Origin: Euphorbia lathyris
Lineage: Eukaryota; Streptophyta; Magnoliopsida; Malpighiales; Euphorbiaceae
Assembly: GCF_963576675.1 (NCBI RefSeq)
Contig: NC_088919.1
Coordinates: 61,462,578 to 61,526,577 of the forward strand
Reading direction: 5' to 3'
DNA: 64,000 bases
Below the pieces are notes generated by a model that saw only the letters and a program-made list of their open reading frames with translations, searched no databases and was not told the origin of the DNA. Shown here in pieces: positions 1-10,640 of this stretch (positions are counted from its first letter, which is position 1; each line of letters starts with the position of its first letter). A program made the translations under genes and the position numbers.

Positions 1-19
1 TTGAGGTTTCTTAAGGGAT

Positions 20-345
20 TTTTTTTTTTGGTAAGAAGGGAAGAGAAAAAAACAAACAAACAAAAAACCTAACCCGGGATCAGTCTAGGAAGACTGACCC
101 CAATCCTATCCTCAAGAAGAGAAGGTAACAGAAAAGAAGGAGGAACGGAAAGGGTAGAAACACCTAACATCCCCCCAAGCCCAGCAGCTGCCAAGCGATC
201 CGCCACGCGGTTTTGCTCCGTATAAATATGGGAGAAGGCAATAGAATCGAAGGCAGGACGAAGCCTCAAGATGGCTTTAATGAGATTCTGACTCTTAAGA
301 CAAACAACCTGGCTATCCGAAATCCTGTTGATCGCCTCCAACAGG
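20..345 (-). mobile_element. 5'-truncated LINE tail with RNase H-like remnant
   Basis: The minus strand encodes about 90 residues with the motif NRVADRLAAAG, which is the last catalytic block of the RNase H-like domain (RVT_3 type) at the end of plant LINE ORF2. Upstream residues (AILRLRPAFDSIAFSHIYTE) fit the same domain. An A-run in the minus sense near 20-29 is compatible with the poly(A) end. Only the C-terminal third of the domain is present, so this is a dead, 5'-truncated copy. The 5' junction near 345 is inferred from where coding similarity ends. Confidence 0.7.
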
Positions 346-519
346 ATTTTGATAGTTAATTTTAGTATTTAGCTTTTACATTTTATTTTTATAGTTAATT
401 TTTTATCATTAAAAAGATATTTAAAAATATGTTTTGTATCTTAATTGTTGAAAAAAAATGTTTTTAAAACTCAATTGAATTAAATTTAGGTGAAATAACA
501 TCAAACATTAAGTTTCTGT

Positions 520-680
520 TTGTGTAGAGATTATTAAAATCTCCACATTGACTTTTGTTTGAAGTTTTATGTATTTCTGCTCATGCAGAGATTATTAAAC
601 TCTCAACTGAGATTATTGTTGTAAGGTATTAAGTGAGTTTATGCTCGTGTAGAGATTTTGAAAATCTCTACAGAGATTTA
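520..680. repeat. Three spaced inverted GAGATT/AATCTC units
   Basis: Three short dyads of the form TAGAGATT-N-AATCTC(T)A occur near 526, 587 and 650, about 61-63 bp apart, the last one extending into a further GAGATT. They resemble degenerate half-versions of the 35-bp palindrome at 722-756. The rest of 346-690 is A+T-rich with no gene seen. They probably belong to the non-coding part of the Athila-like remnant. Confidence 0.5.
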
Positions 681-721
681 GGGAGGTCCAGCGCGCAGCA
701 CTTTGCCAGTGGGCAAAGCGT

Positions 722-756
722 GTCGCGACCGAGATTCCAAGAATCTCGACCGTGAC
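722..756. repeat. 35-bp imperfect palindrome, copy 1
   Basis: The arms GTCGCGACCGAGATT and AATCTCGACCGTGAC are near-perfect reverse complements around a short centre. The same 35-bp design recurs at 2363-2397 and 5586-5620. This copy lies about 260 bp upstream of the ATG of the first Athila ORF1-like gene. Confidence 0.8.
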
Positions 757-1017
757 ACGCATATTTCTTGCGATGGTTTGTTGATTTTATTCTCATTCCC
801 TTTTTCTCACATGCACTAATTTCGAATTTTTAAATTGTTTTTCACCCAAAAGGTACCAATAGGCACCTTTTCATTTTTAAAAGTCATGATTTTTGGATTA
901 GAAACCTATAAAATTAAAATTTCTACAGAATTTTCATATCTTTTCATCTAATTTCAGAAATTCTGAATTCTCTGTTTTAAATTTCTTAAGTTTTCAAACA
1001 CCAAAAATTACTTAATC

Positions 1018-1960
1018 ATGACTCCTTCTCCAAAACAATTGAAGAAACGTAATCCCGGTCGCGGAAATTGTGTTGACATCTCAGCAAGTTATGGTGCGTG
1101 GTTCCCTATTTTCAAGGAAGATGAGGGACGTCGTTATTTGCACTTCCGCTACGTCATGTTCTATGGCATGATGTATATGGATGAGTTCTTGAATGATGAA
1201 CTCGGTATCAGCGGCAATATAAATCGTTATCTTAACAATTTAGGACGGACTAAGTTTTCATCCATGCGTTTGCCAATTATAGGAAATTGGGCAGTAGAGT
1301 TCTTTTCAACAGTTCGATTCGTCAACAAGCAGCGAGTTCATCTCAGTTTCCGTAATAACGGAAAGGAATCTACATTCGGTTATCCCGAATTACATGCATG
1401 GTTTGGTTTTCCACCACGTGATACATCACATATCTATTGTGGTAGAGATATGATATCCCGAGATATTTGGAGGATGTTGACAAGATTTTGGAGATTTAAT
1501 CCACGTCTTGCATTCAACAAATCTATTAATTCAAACTCCATTTTATATCTCCATAAGTATCTCTGTTACAGTCTTTTTGGACATGTTTATGGAAGTATAG
1601 TTTATGACACGGATTTATATGTTTTATGAGACGTACTTCAAGGTAATATTGTGGATTCATCAAGATTTTTATGGAAGGTTTGATATCTGCTTCACGTTCG
1701 AAGAACAAGAAAGTTGGGTATGGAAATTTAGTCTGTGGAATTATTCTGGGTGCCAAGGGCACAATTTCCGTTCCATAGAGCGAGAATGAACCATTTCCCG
1801 TCCTTAACTTCGAATTCTTGGAAAGCGAAGGACTTGTCAAATGAGAATTTCGTCTTGGTCCGCGGTTTCTTTCTTCACAAGAAAGACAAGTAACAGTTCA
1901 AGTAAAAATAAACCGGGCTCAAGCACGAAGAATTACCATCAATAGGGATGAAGTTTAGAT
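1018..1960 (+). pseudogene. Athila-type ORF1-like gene, copy 1 (broken)
   Basis: An ATG-led open stretch of 203 codons (1018-1629) resembles the ATHILA ORF-1 family of plant Ty3/gypsy elements, a protein of unknown function. It matches the second copy downstream: SSMRLP aligns with ASMRFP, LSFRNNG with ISFRNLG, and YSLFGHVYGS with YSLFGRIEGS. The reading frame breaks at 1627. Similarity resumes in other frames (GNIVDSSR, then GNLVCGIILGAKG, matching GNLITGIVLGATG of copy 2) until about 1800, so at least one frameshift and several stops separate the halves. No gag or pol lies upstream. The remaining 3' flank to 1960 and the stretch 1961-2240 are A+T-rich with nothing recognisable. Confidence 0.65.
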
Positions 1961-2362
1961 TTAGTTTGTTTTGATTATGTTTAAGTGTGTTCATGATTAA
2001 TTGTTTGTAAATATGTTTTGATTTAGTTTACAAATTTTCTAATTTTTATAAGCAATGTATATATGTTCCTAAATTAATGAAAGTATCAATGAGATTATCT
2101 TTTATGATTTTTTTTTAGTTTAAGGAAAGCCCTTAAGGCTAACTTTTAATTTAATTTTTCAGTTTTGATTTTAAAGTTTTTTAGGTATTAAATATCATTA
2201 ATGGAATATAAGTGCAAGAAGAAATAATTTAACAAAGTTGAAAATGTCAAAAATTGGAGATTTTGGTATACAAGTCAAAAATCTAAGCAAAGATTTTCAA
2301 TATCTCTGGACGACCAGCAAGCAGGCAAGTCAGGAAGAATTTTTCCTCCTTGAAAAATGTCA

Positions 2363-2397
2363 GTCGCGATCGAGATTTCAGAAATCTCGATCGCGAC
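2363..2397. repeat. 35-bp perfect palindrome, copy 2
   Basis: The 17-bp arms GTCGCGATCGAGATTTC and its exact reverse complement flank a single A. This is the only perfect member of the three-copy family (others at 722 and 5586). It lies about 300 bp upstream of the second ORF1-like gene, the same arrangement as copy 1. Confidence 0.9.
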
Positions 2398-2697
2398 ACG
2401 CTAAATTCTGGCCGAAAATTGGCTGAATTTCACACCTATTCCCTTTCCAACTTTCAATTACACAACTTTTCTTCTTCCACACTAACTACACATCAATCAC
2501 ATTTAAATTCACCTCACTTTTCACCAATCAATACACTTCTCTCTTCCCCAAAACAAGATTTTGTTCTTCCCCATATATCTTTTCCCTATTCATCTTCTTC
2601 CCCAAACACATAACCCTAACCTAAACCTTTCATTGTTCATATTTTCTCTCATCTCTCTCTATTTTCTCACACCAAAAAACATTCATACATAAACACC

Positions 2698-3947
2698 ATG
2701 CCTAGACAAAAGAGAGTTGCACACAAAACTCCCGCAACTTCACTAATAGATTCTGGGTTCAGTATGGAGCACCCTTTGATATCAATTCCGATGCGGAAGA
2801 AAGGCCTTGTCGACACTTTTCCGGTTCCAAAATCCTATTCACCGACATGCCTTTCTTAGATTTTGAAACGGTGAGTAATTTTTCCTTCTCCGATAGGATT
2901 AATGAATTTTGAAGAGTTCTTGGTTGGGAGCAATTTGCTAGTATGCGTTTCCCTCATAGTGAAACGGATATAGTTGAGTTTTTGGTAACTTTGGCTTATG
3001 ATAAGAGAAATGGTAGAATTTCCTTTAGGAATTTGGGTAGGAGTATTGATGTTGGCTATGAGGAGATGGTTTGGATTCCTTACAAAAAAAAATTATGCTA
3101 CCCAGTTTGGCGATCTTTGACGGATTTGGATAATTTTCGTCCAAAAAATACTTATAGCAAGCTAATTAAGGATAATTGTGTTTTCTATTTTCACATGTTT
3201 TTATCCTATTCACTTTTTGGAAGAATCGAAGGGTCAAAGGTTCAAAGTCGGGATTTGTTTGTGTTGGATTGTATTTTCAAGGGTTTGGTTGTTGATAGTA
3301 TTAGGATGATTTTTGATAATTTGCAGCGAGCTTCCGTTTCCACCAATAGGCAAGTTCCTATGGGTAATCTCATTACCGGAATTGTTTTGGGAGCTACGGG
3401 TGGTTTGGCGGATTTCCAATCACTCCCTCGTAATTATGGTTTTCCTCTATTGGATTATGCCACACTTCAAAGGGCAAATTTAGTGCTTAAACAAGGTCCG
3501 CCTATATTTAGGTTGTATGAGGCTAGAACTAGGAGTTTGTTTGCTAGTTCAGGTGGAGGTGCATCTAGTTCCCAAGGTTTAGGTACCTAAGAGGAGGAAG
3601 AAGAGGAAGATGACGAAGATGAAGAGGAGGAAGAAGCGGATGTTGGTGGCAATGAAGAGAGGCAAGAAGAGGAGGCACCACGTGAAGACGTCGGGGCCAA
3701 TGTTGATGAGACGGTAGGTTAGGAACGTGTTTTGGAGCAAGTTAATGCCAAAAATCTCCAAATGAATTTGAGAATGGATGAAGTCATTACCGACAATCGC
3801 CAAATGAGTTTGAGGATTAATGCGGTGGATGAAAACATCCATAGTTTGGGGAGGGAGCACAAATCCACTCGGCGTCGGCTATTATCCTATTTCCGCCGTC
3901 AAGGAGTCGTGTTGACACCATCTCCACCGGGTTCACTTTCCCGTTGA
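2698..3947 (+). pseudogene. Athila-type ORF1-like gene, copy 2 (broken)
   Basis: Coding similarity starts near the ATG at 2698 (MPRQKRVAHKTP), shifts frame soon after, crosses a TGA at about 2910, then is open for 215 codons from 2943. These carry the Athila-like blocks TDIVEFLVTLAYD, YSLFGRIEGSKVQSRDLFVL and GNLITGIVLGATGG. After an in-frame TAA (3588-3590) the same frame continues with a Glu/Asp-rich stretch. After a TAG (3720-3722) comes a coiled-coil-like C-terminus (LRMDEVITDNRQMSLRIN) with a basic end, stopping at 3947. The ancestral protein therefore probably had an N-terminal conserved domain, an acidic linker and a coiled coil. Family by similarity; function unknown. Confidence 0.7.
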
Positions 3948-5310
3948 TAGGTTTTATCTTTTCTGATTTTTAGTTTATTTTTATTTTTATGCTTGTTTGT
4001 TTCGTACAATTTTATCAATTTTATTTCTGTTTATCTATTTCGTACTCTATTTATTTATGAATTATCAACTTTTGCACCAATGAGGACATGGTCCAATTTA
4101 AGTCTGGGAGGCAATATTTCATTTACCTATTTTCAAGTACGAATGCATGTTTATTTACGAATGCATGTTTTTATGTACGAATGCTTGTTTTAATTTTTGC
4201 CTATATAAAAATCACATATGCTACATATAATTTTTTTTCAATTTTTAATTTTATCATAATGATAAATAATAACATATGCTTTTTAAGGTAATCAATATAA
4301 TAGAAATAGTTAAATATTTCTATACGGGTAATCAAATATTGAATATTATTACGAATCTCCGAAACGATTTTATAAAGAAAACGTCTCGAGTGAATGTATA
4401 TAAGTAATAAATTCTTTATTTCGATCTTTGTTTTATATTATGCCAATGCATGATAAATATAATTTTTATTTTTTATTTTTCAATTAGGTTTATAGGCATA
4501 AATCAAACTAACATTTTTCGCTTTTGCTCGGTTTGATTTCGTATTACTTTAATAGTCAATTGAAGTTTTTAGGGAAACTATAGCCATAATACATGTTAAT
4601 TTAAGTCAATATAGGATGTAGGTACTATTTTCTTTCCCATATTTAAATTTTATAACTCACATTAATTATTAATTAGATTAAGTAGTCGTATTCTTAAATT
4701 TTAGCCACGATTGCAACCACTCATGTCATAGTCGAGGTATGAAATGGAAGAAAAATAAATAAAACGATACTTTTACCCATGGTTGCGACCACCCTTATCA
4801 CGATCGAGGTATGAAAAGAACGTTAAAATAAAAATTAATAGCAAAGTAACGTGTCTAAAGTTTAAAGTCACAGTTGCGTCCACCCATGGCATGGTCGGGA
4901 CCTCTTAAACGGACACAAAAGAATAAATATTTATAAGTCACGGACGAGACCACCCTTATCACGGGCGTGACTAGAAAATAAGTTAACAAAAACCTAAATT
5001 CATATTTATAAATTTTAGTATAGGTTTGGGAAAATGAAATTTTGTGCTTTGAAATGCCTTGAGACCGAAGATCAAAGACATGCGTGCTTTCACTCGTCCC
5101 GAGTGCTTCATTACAAAAATTGCCATACAAGATGGATGATAATCACTTTAATCCTAGCTAGTTTGATGTTTTGCGTATAAATTTACCTTACAAGATTTAT
5201 CTTTTGGTTTAACTAATTTAAAAAACGTTATGTGGAAATGTATTCTATTTTTAAGATCGTTTGAAGGATACATTCAGTGATAATTTTGCTCGGGACTAGC
5301 AAAAACTTAA
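3948..5310 (+). repeat. Athila-like 3' untranslated region with degenerate repeats
   Basis: No gene is visible. A purine-rich motif GGTCCAATTTAAGTCTGGGAGG near 4090-4110 resembles the internal motif downstream of Athila ORFs. Between 4704 and 4970 a motif of the type TTGCGACCACCCNTATCACG is repeated four times (near 4704, 4777, 4868 and 4937), spaced 69-91 bp. The stretch leads directly into the polypurine tract. Confidence 0.55.
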
Positions 5311-5322
5311 GTGTAGGAGATT
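5311..5322 (+). other. Polypurine tract and 3' LTR junction of Athila-like element
   Basis: The sequence GGGACTAGCAAAAACTTAAG followed by GTGTAGGAGATT and then TGATAAGC matches the conserved end of the internal region plus LTR start of plant Athila/Tat elements. It primes plus-strand DNA synthesis. It fixes the orientation of the whole 0.7-8.7 kb remnant as plus. Confidence 0.75.
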
Positions 5323-5585
5323 TGATAAGCCCAAAATATACCTAAAATAACATACATAATTAGGCCAATTTCGTGTGAAAAATATGTTGATTATATTCTT
5401 TTGGAAGGATTTTACGTTGGTATTTATTACTATTGTGCAAGGTGTTGAATTATTTGGAAAAATCCAAATAGGAGCTAAAATGGAGCAAAAACGAGTAAGA
5501 AATCAAGTTTTCAGTGAAAGACGCGTACGAGATTCAGAGGCCGCGCTAGAGATTCAGCAATCAAACTAAGCAATACAAACTCTCT

Positions 5586-5620
5586 GTCGCGATTGAGATT
5601 CTAGAAATCTCGATCGCGAC
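5586..5620. repeat. 35-bp imperfect palindrome, copy 3 (inside LTR)
   Basis: The arms GTCGCGATTGAGATT and AAATCTCGATCGCGAC differ from copy 2 at only three positions. This copy lies about 260 bp inside the LTR rather than ahead of an ORF. A weaker relative (CGCGACAGAGATT, then AATCTCTACAG) follows at 5676-5706. Confidence 0.85.
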
Positions 5621-5907
5621 CCGCGTTCTGGCACACCAGAAACACGAAATTTAACCAGTTCTCGTTACTCCTAAAGCCGCGACAGAGATTCTCATAATCT
5701 CTACAGAAACGACAAGATGATAAAGCACATGTTACATGTTTTAATTTCCAAACGACGCATCCTTTCATTCGGATAGAGACGACTCTTCACCAACGGATAC
5801 GTTCCTTCAACACACCTCTTGAACAATTATAAATAGAGGAGACATTTCAGAATTTAAAGAGTCAGAGATTTTTAGTTTTAATTTTGTTAAGAGACATACT
5901 TGTTATA

Positions 5908-7314
5908 TGTTGAAACACCTTTCCACATGATTTTGATTTGACAAAATTATTTAAGTTAATCCCATGATTAAGACAATTAAATTTAAGTGCTTTGATTTAA
6001 TTGTACTAATGTGTTTGTTCAATGTTGAGTATATTTATAAATGAGAACAAAAATAAAAAGTAAGACAGAACGAAGTCAGCATGAGCCACAGAAGCTGAGT
6101 AGAACACAACTCAGCATAATAGAAGAAAAGTCTTCTTCAGAACAAACGCTTGAAGACGAAGCTGACCGAAGAAGCTGAGTAGAACGTAACTCAACATCGT
6201 CAAAGAAAAAGATCGAAGGCAACGTCTATTTAAGTCAAGCTGAGTAGTCATCAAGACAGCGCCAATGATCCGTTAACTAAAAGACAAAAACCGACAAGAA
6301 TCTACACCAATTCAAAAGCTTTGGAATTACGCCAAGAGACCTTTTCGAGACGCATGGGTCAACTGGCATTTGGCTAAAAGACGAAACTGACACTAGAAGA
6401 CAAACCTGGTGGAAGAAGACAAGCCTGACGCCTGCTAATTTCAGACGACAGGATTGGCCTGCAAATCTGTATGCTGACCAATGAATGACGCAAGAAGACC
6501 GTTTGAAATCAACGGATACATCCGAATTCAAATGATTGAAGCATCAGATTTCACTATAAAAGGACAAGTTCATCACTTGGATCCTTGCCGAAGTACAAAA
6601 AGAAAAACATATACATACAACCATATACAAACAAGAAAAGCAAATACTTACACCCAAATCCTATCTCTATGTAAAAGTCTAGATTGAATTTGTATTCATC
6701 TAAAGTGTTCTTCATCTAGAAAGAACAAATTTGTATCAATTGTAAAGATTGAGAGAGTGGTGCTGAGTACTCAGTTTTAGTACTCAGTGGTAGAGAAAAT
6801 CTGAGTGTTTGGTTATAACGCTCAGTAGGGTTGAGTAGACGAATAGAGGATGGTACTCTTGCATACTCAATTGCTTGTAAACGGTTTGTGCTCTACCTTT
6901 AAAGAGCTCAGTAGTGGATTGAAAAAGCCCGAAAGGATTCTGGGGACTGGACGTAGGCGGTGAGGCCGAACCAGGATAAGACTGCTGAGTAACTTCTAAC
7001 CCTTCTCTCGATATATATATGTATGTGTTGTTTGTTTAAATTACTCAGTATATAATCTGTATAAGCCGACGCTGAGTAATCTGAGTGCTGAGTTGGAAGC
7101 TGACCTTAAGTGTTATTTCCCAACTCACAAGTAAAACTGTTCTAGTCAGCCTCTGACTAAAGCTGTCTTGCATCGCGCTCAGCCTTGCTGACCTAAACTG
7201 AGTGAAGTTGTTTAAAGAATTAAATTAAGTCAGCAATTAAGCGAAAAAGTTAAATTAGTTCCTACCCCCCCCCCCCCCTTGGAACTAATCCTATTACATT
7301 ACACGGGACCAACA
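5908..7314 (+). mobile_element. Solo LTR of a SIRE/Maximus-type copia element
   Basis: The LTR starts TGTTGAAACACCTTTCCACA and ends GGGACCAACA, the characteristic ends of SIRE-type LTRs. The 5-mer TTATA directly precedes it (5903-5907) and directly follows it (7315-7319), a perfect target-site duplication. No internal region is present, so it is a solo LTR left by recombination, 1,407 bp long. It lies inside the Athila-like LTR and is therefore younger than it. A run of 14 C at about 7265-7278 precedes its end. Confidence 0.9.
6555..6563 (+). promoter_or_regulatory. Predicted TATA box of the solo LTR
   Basis: TATAAAAGG sits in the middle of the solo LTR, the usual place for the U3/R promoter of SIRE-type LTRs. 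No transcription start can be proven from sequence. It could drive read-through into flanking DNA. Confidence 0.5.
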
Positions 7315-8706
7315 TTATACAAGTTGTACAAATAGTTAGATACAAGATACAGATCTTATAGTTTACGTTAGAGTTTTGTTCGAAGATGAGTTTATGCTAT
7401 ATATGTAGCGACTGAATAGGTGCTATTTCGAGGATTCCGCGAGAGGAACCAGTGTAGGAGGTGCCCCAGGGTCTGCTGAACCTACGAAGTTGAGGAAAGG
7501 ATTGACAACCCGGAACTCAATTAGTTAAAATGCTATCCAAGCTTCTTCTTCTCTGTTAACTTGTGACGTTTCAATTCAAACTAATGAAATATCTTTTCAA
7601 TACAATTCTATCTTTATTGTTGTTATTTTGATTTTGATCTAAGTGATATTCTTAAGTAATTTAACTGGTGTTTTCATAAAAAAAAACATTTATAAACAAA
7701 TCTAACATTTTCCATGAAAACTTTGTTGAACACTTAAGCAAATTTGGATTTATATTTGAACATTGTGGGAATACCAAATAATCAGTTTAGATTCTGAATT
7801 TGATTAAGGTTTTCAGTCTTAGGCCGAATAGGAAAGATTGATTACAATTCAATGCCTATTAAATTGAATTAATTGATAATTTGTTACATTTTTTTAAACA
7901 AATCAAAGTTATAAGTTGTGTTTTTTGCTTAGTATAAATAAGCCTCGGATATTAATTTTAATCTAAACATAATTTCTATAAGTTGTAAGCTAAACTATTG
8001 GCAAAATTAGAATTAGAATCCATACTTTTTAAACCATTTAACGATTTTTCTATTAACCTCAAGAAAACGAACTTAATTAGAAGTATAATTTTTATTATCA
8101 AAACGTTCCATGTGGGATCGATATCTTTTATTACTACAAACGAAACTATGCACTTGCAAAAATTGCTCAACACACGTCTATATAATAGCAACAATGGATG
8201 AGATGGCAATGCTCTTGAGTTGTGGAAACACTCATTGGTATATGTTGTTATGGACGAACACGAAAATGACCATATATCAGGGGGTTCATTTATGAATGCT
8301 TTCTGTTGTTTAATGCTAGAATAACCTTAACTCAAGGACACTTGGTTAAGCTCTGTTCTTAGGATCTTTGGAAATGGGACACCGGACCTTAGTGATAAAA
8401 GAGAAAGATACACGAACCAAGAAATTTATGTATGCTTAAGTTAATGGAACAGTTGTGTGAGCAATTGCCTGTTTGGATTAGTGCTAGACCTGTGCCTGTT
8501 TAAATTTGTTATACACCATTTCATTAGTCTTGTTATTTACTTGTTTAGGTCATTATCACTCAACAAGTCTCAAATATTGAATACTAGTTGTTAAGGTAAC
8601 TTTTCACTGGACTTAAACCTCAATCCCTATGGAAATGACACTTGGTTTTATCTAACTACACACGACCTAGTGCACTTACTAGAGTCCATATCAAACACAC
8701 CAGGTC

Positions 8707-9108
8707 CTGGGTCGATACATTCAAACTATCAGAGGTATTTGGGATGTCCGTATTGATGAGACATGTGGGTTAGTCGAGGCCCTGAAACGGATAATCACAA
8801 ATAATTGGCGAAATGTTGAAGTTGAGATGGATGCCCTTGCTGTGGTTGCTGGTTTACACTCTAAACGGTCTGATATCTTAGAATTCGATTTATTAAAGCA
8901 CTCTTGTCGCAATTTAGTTAACAGTTGTATCTCGGTAAAGATCACACATGTTTTGTGTAACACGAATTATGTGGGTGGTAGTTTAGCTAAATCTGCTTTT
9001 GATTGGCCTAGTCCAACTTATTGAGACTCAGCTCCTTTGTTCTTAGGTTTATAGTTGTGTCTGATCTTCAATATTAATGAAAGTAATTTTTCCTCTTAAA
9101 AAAAAGTT
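8707..9108 (+). mobile_element. LINE tail with RNase H-like remnant
   Basis: The frame running from about 8735 to the stop at 9022-9024 encodes an RNase H-like block: an ALKRI helix, then VEVEMDALAVV (third catalytic Asp position), and ends ...GGSLAKSAFDWPSP, where the usual ADTLAK motif is changed to GGSLAK. A short A-run at 9099-9106 marks the 3' end. It is 5'-truncated and inactive. The copy abuts the presumed end of the Athila LTR. Confidence 0.65.
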
Positions 9109-9580
9109 TGTGGTTTAATCTTATTGTTTCTACAATTTTAATTGTTGAAAATAAAAGAATACCTTAATTTTGTATATTTGATTTCATATTACCAAAATCA
9201 ATTATTATATTTTTTTAATAAGAGCATAGGAGGTTAAAGTCGGGAGACGGACATCCCAACTATATCTAGTCCGGTCTGAGTCTTATAACATTGTTTTCAA
9301 CTACATATATAATAGTCAATTATTATGTACGTTGCATTATTATGTTGTTGTGATTTTACGGTACACAACAATGTACTTGTGTTTCAACCATGTCGTTGAA
9401 TTAAAAAAAATCATGTCATTGAGTTAATAATTATCTTCATATACAATAAGAGAGATTTAAATTTACAACAAATAAATTATTCAATTAAAATGTAATAAAT
9501 TAATACAACAAATAAATGCATATATAATAATATTGTGTAACATAAAATCACAATTTCACAGTTATATTAAATAACAAATA
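9109..9580. other. No gene seen, A+T-rich intergenic DNA
   Basis: The stretch is A+T-rich with short reading frames only. I see no tRNA, clear repeat pair or conserved coding block. Confidence 0.6.
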
Positions 9581-10640
9581 AATTTTTTTTGAATAAAAGA
9601 TGAGGTAAAGGGGAAGAGGCTATCGGACATCCTAACTAGGTTGGCACCCCCAGCACAGCCAAACCCTACTACAAGACCCAACTATTATTAAAAGAGAAAA
9701 AAGGAGTATAGAGCAGAAAGAAAGAAAACAAACAAAACAAAAAAAATTAAAGAAAATGAAATTACAACTGTCTCGAAATATCATGAGAAATAAAAGAGTT
9801 GTAGAAACTAGGATGTGAATGCCACCACTGAAGCTTCGAACTTTATAGACCAAAACGACCCAATGTATCAGCTTCCCTATTTCCCTCACTGAAAATATAG
9901 GAAACTACAAAACCCGTCGAGGAGACCAGATCCAAGCAGCGAATCCAATCCCGTCAAAAAATCCAAGACTTATTTTTAAAGAGCTCAACGACATAAACAG
10001 AAACACATTCAGGCGAAAAATTCTTCCCACCTCTCTATGAAGCTATCTTAAGAGCTAAAATGGCATCCCTAAGCTCTATTATATGCACAAAATTAAGGAC
10101 CGAGAATGAAAATGACAAGCCTCAAGATTTCAGAAAATGTCATCAACCCCCCTGACTTAGAGACCCAATAACGTACATGTCCATATTCACTTTCATCTAA
10201 TATCCACTTGGGGGAATCCAACGAACCTCAATAATAGACAGCGTGTCCAAGATGGCCAATTAAACCGAGCTCCCTGAAAACTCGCCTCTCTTAGACCGTG
10301 TTGATCATTATGCCTCTGTTAATAAAATCGGCCTCGCTTAAGTAATTCCACAAGCTTCTAAGGATAAGGTGGATATTAAGGGAAGCTCCATAAAAAAAAA
10401 AAACCTTATTTCTAGTTTTCCACAATAGCAAAAAACAACTAATAATCACTGCAATCCAAAGACTCCAAAGCAGAGAGCCTAACAGAAGGCGAACCATTAA
10501 CCTAAATATGCTATCCAAATAGCCCAAAAATCATGCCCCAAAGGTAGCCGGCAAAGAAGTTATCGATGAAGAGGTGCTGAAACGTTTTCTCGGCCTCTCG
10601 ATAGAGAATGTAACGAGGAAAATTTTCTTATTCCATAGAA
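9581..10640 (-). pseudogene. Decayed LINE ORF2 3' part
   Basis: Reading the minus strand, the region 10291-10527 contains LWKTRNKVFF and LRSLWNYLSEADF, the linker between the zinc-binding reverse-transcriptase domain (zf-RVT) and RNase H in plant LINEs. At 9859-9890 the minus strand encodes SEGNREADTLGRFGL followed by a stop, the last RNase H block. A T-run at 9582-9590 on plus is the poly(A) tail in minus sense. Frames are interrupted by many stops. No upstream RT core is present. Confidence 0.65.

Larger units (their letters stand above)
5323..8700 (+). mobile_element. Athila-like LTR, interrupted by a SIRE-type solo LTR
   Basis: The LTR begins TGATAAGCCC at 5323. Removing the inserted solo LTR and one duplicated 5-mer leaves roughly 2 kb, which is in the size range of Athila LTRs. 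The segment near 8600-8640 (CAATCCCTATGGAAATGACA) resembles the conserved LTR 3' region. The exact 3' end is not resolved; a LINE tail follows at about 8707. No intact gene lies inside. A partner 5' LTR with primer site is not in the window. Confidence 0.55.

Noticed and set aside
7261..7280. Poly-C run as a possible assembly gap or G-quadruplex
   Set aside because: A C-run just ahead of the LTR end can be real; without reads neither idea can be supported.
9632..9889. 85-codon hydrophobic minus-strand frame
   Set aside because: It overlaps the LINE tail in the wrong frame; the real signal is SEGNREADTLGRFG in another frame.
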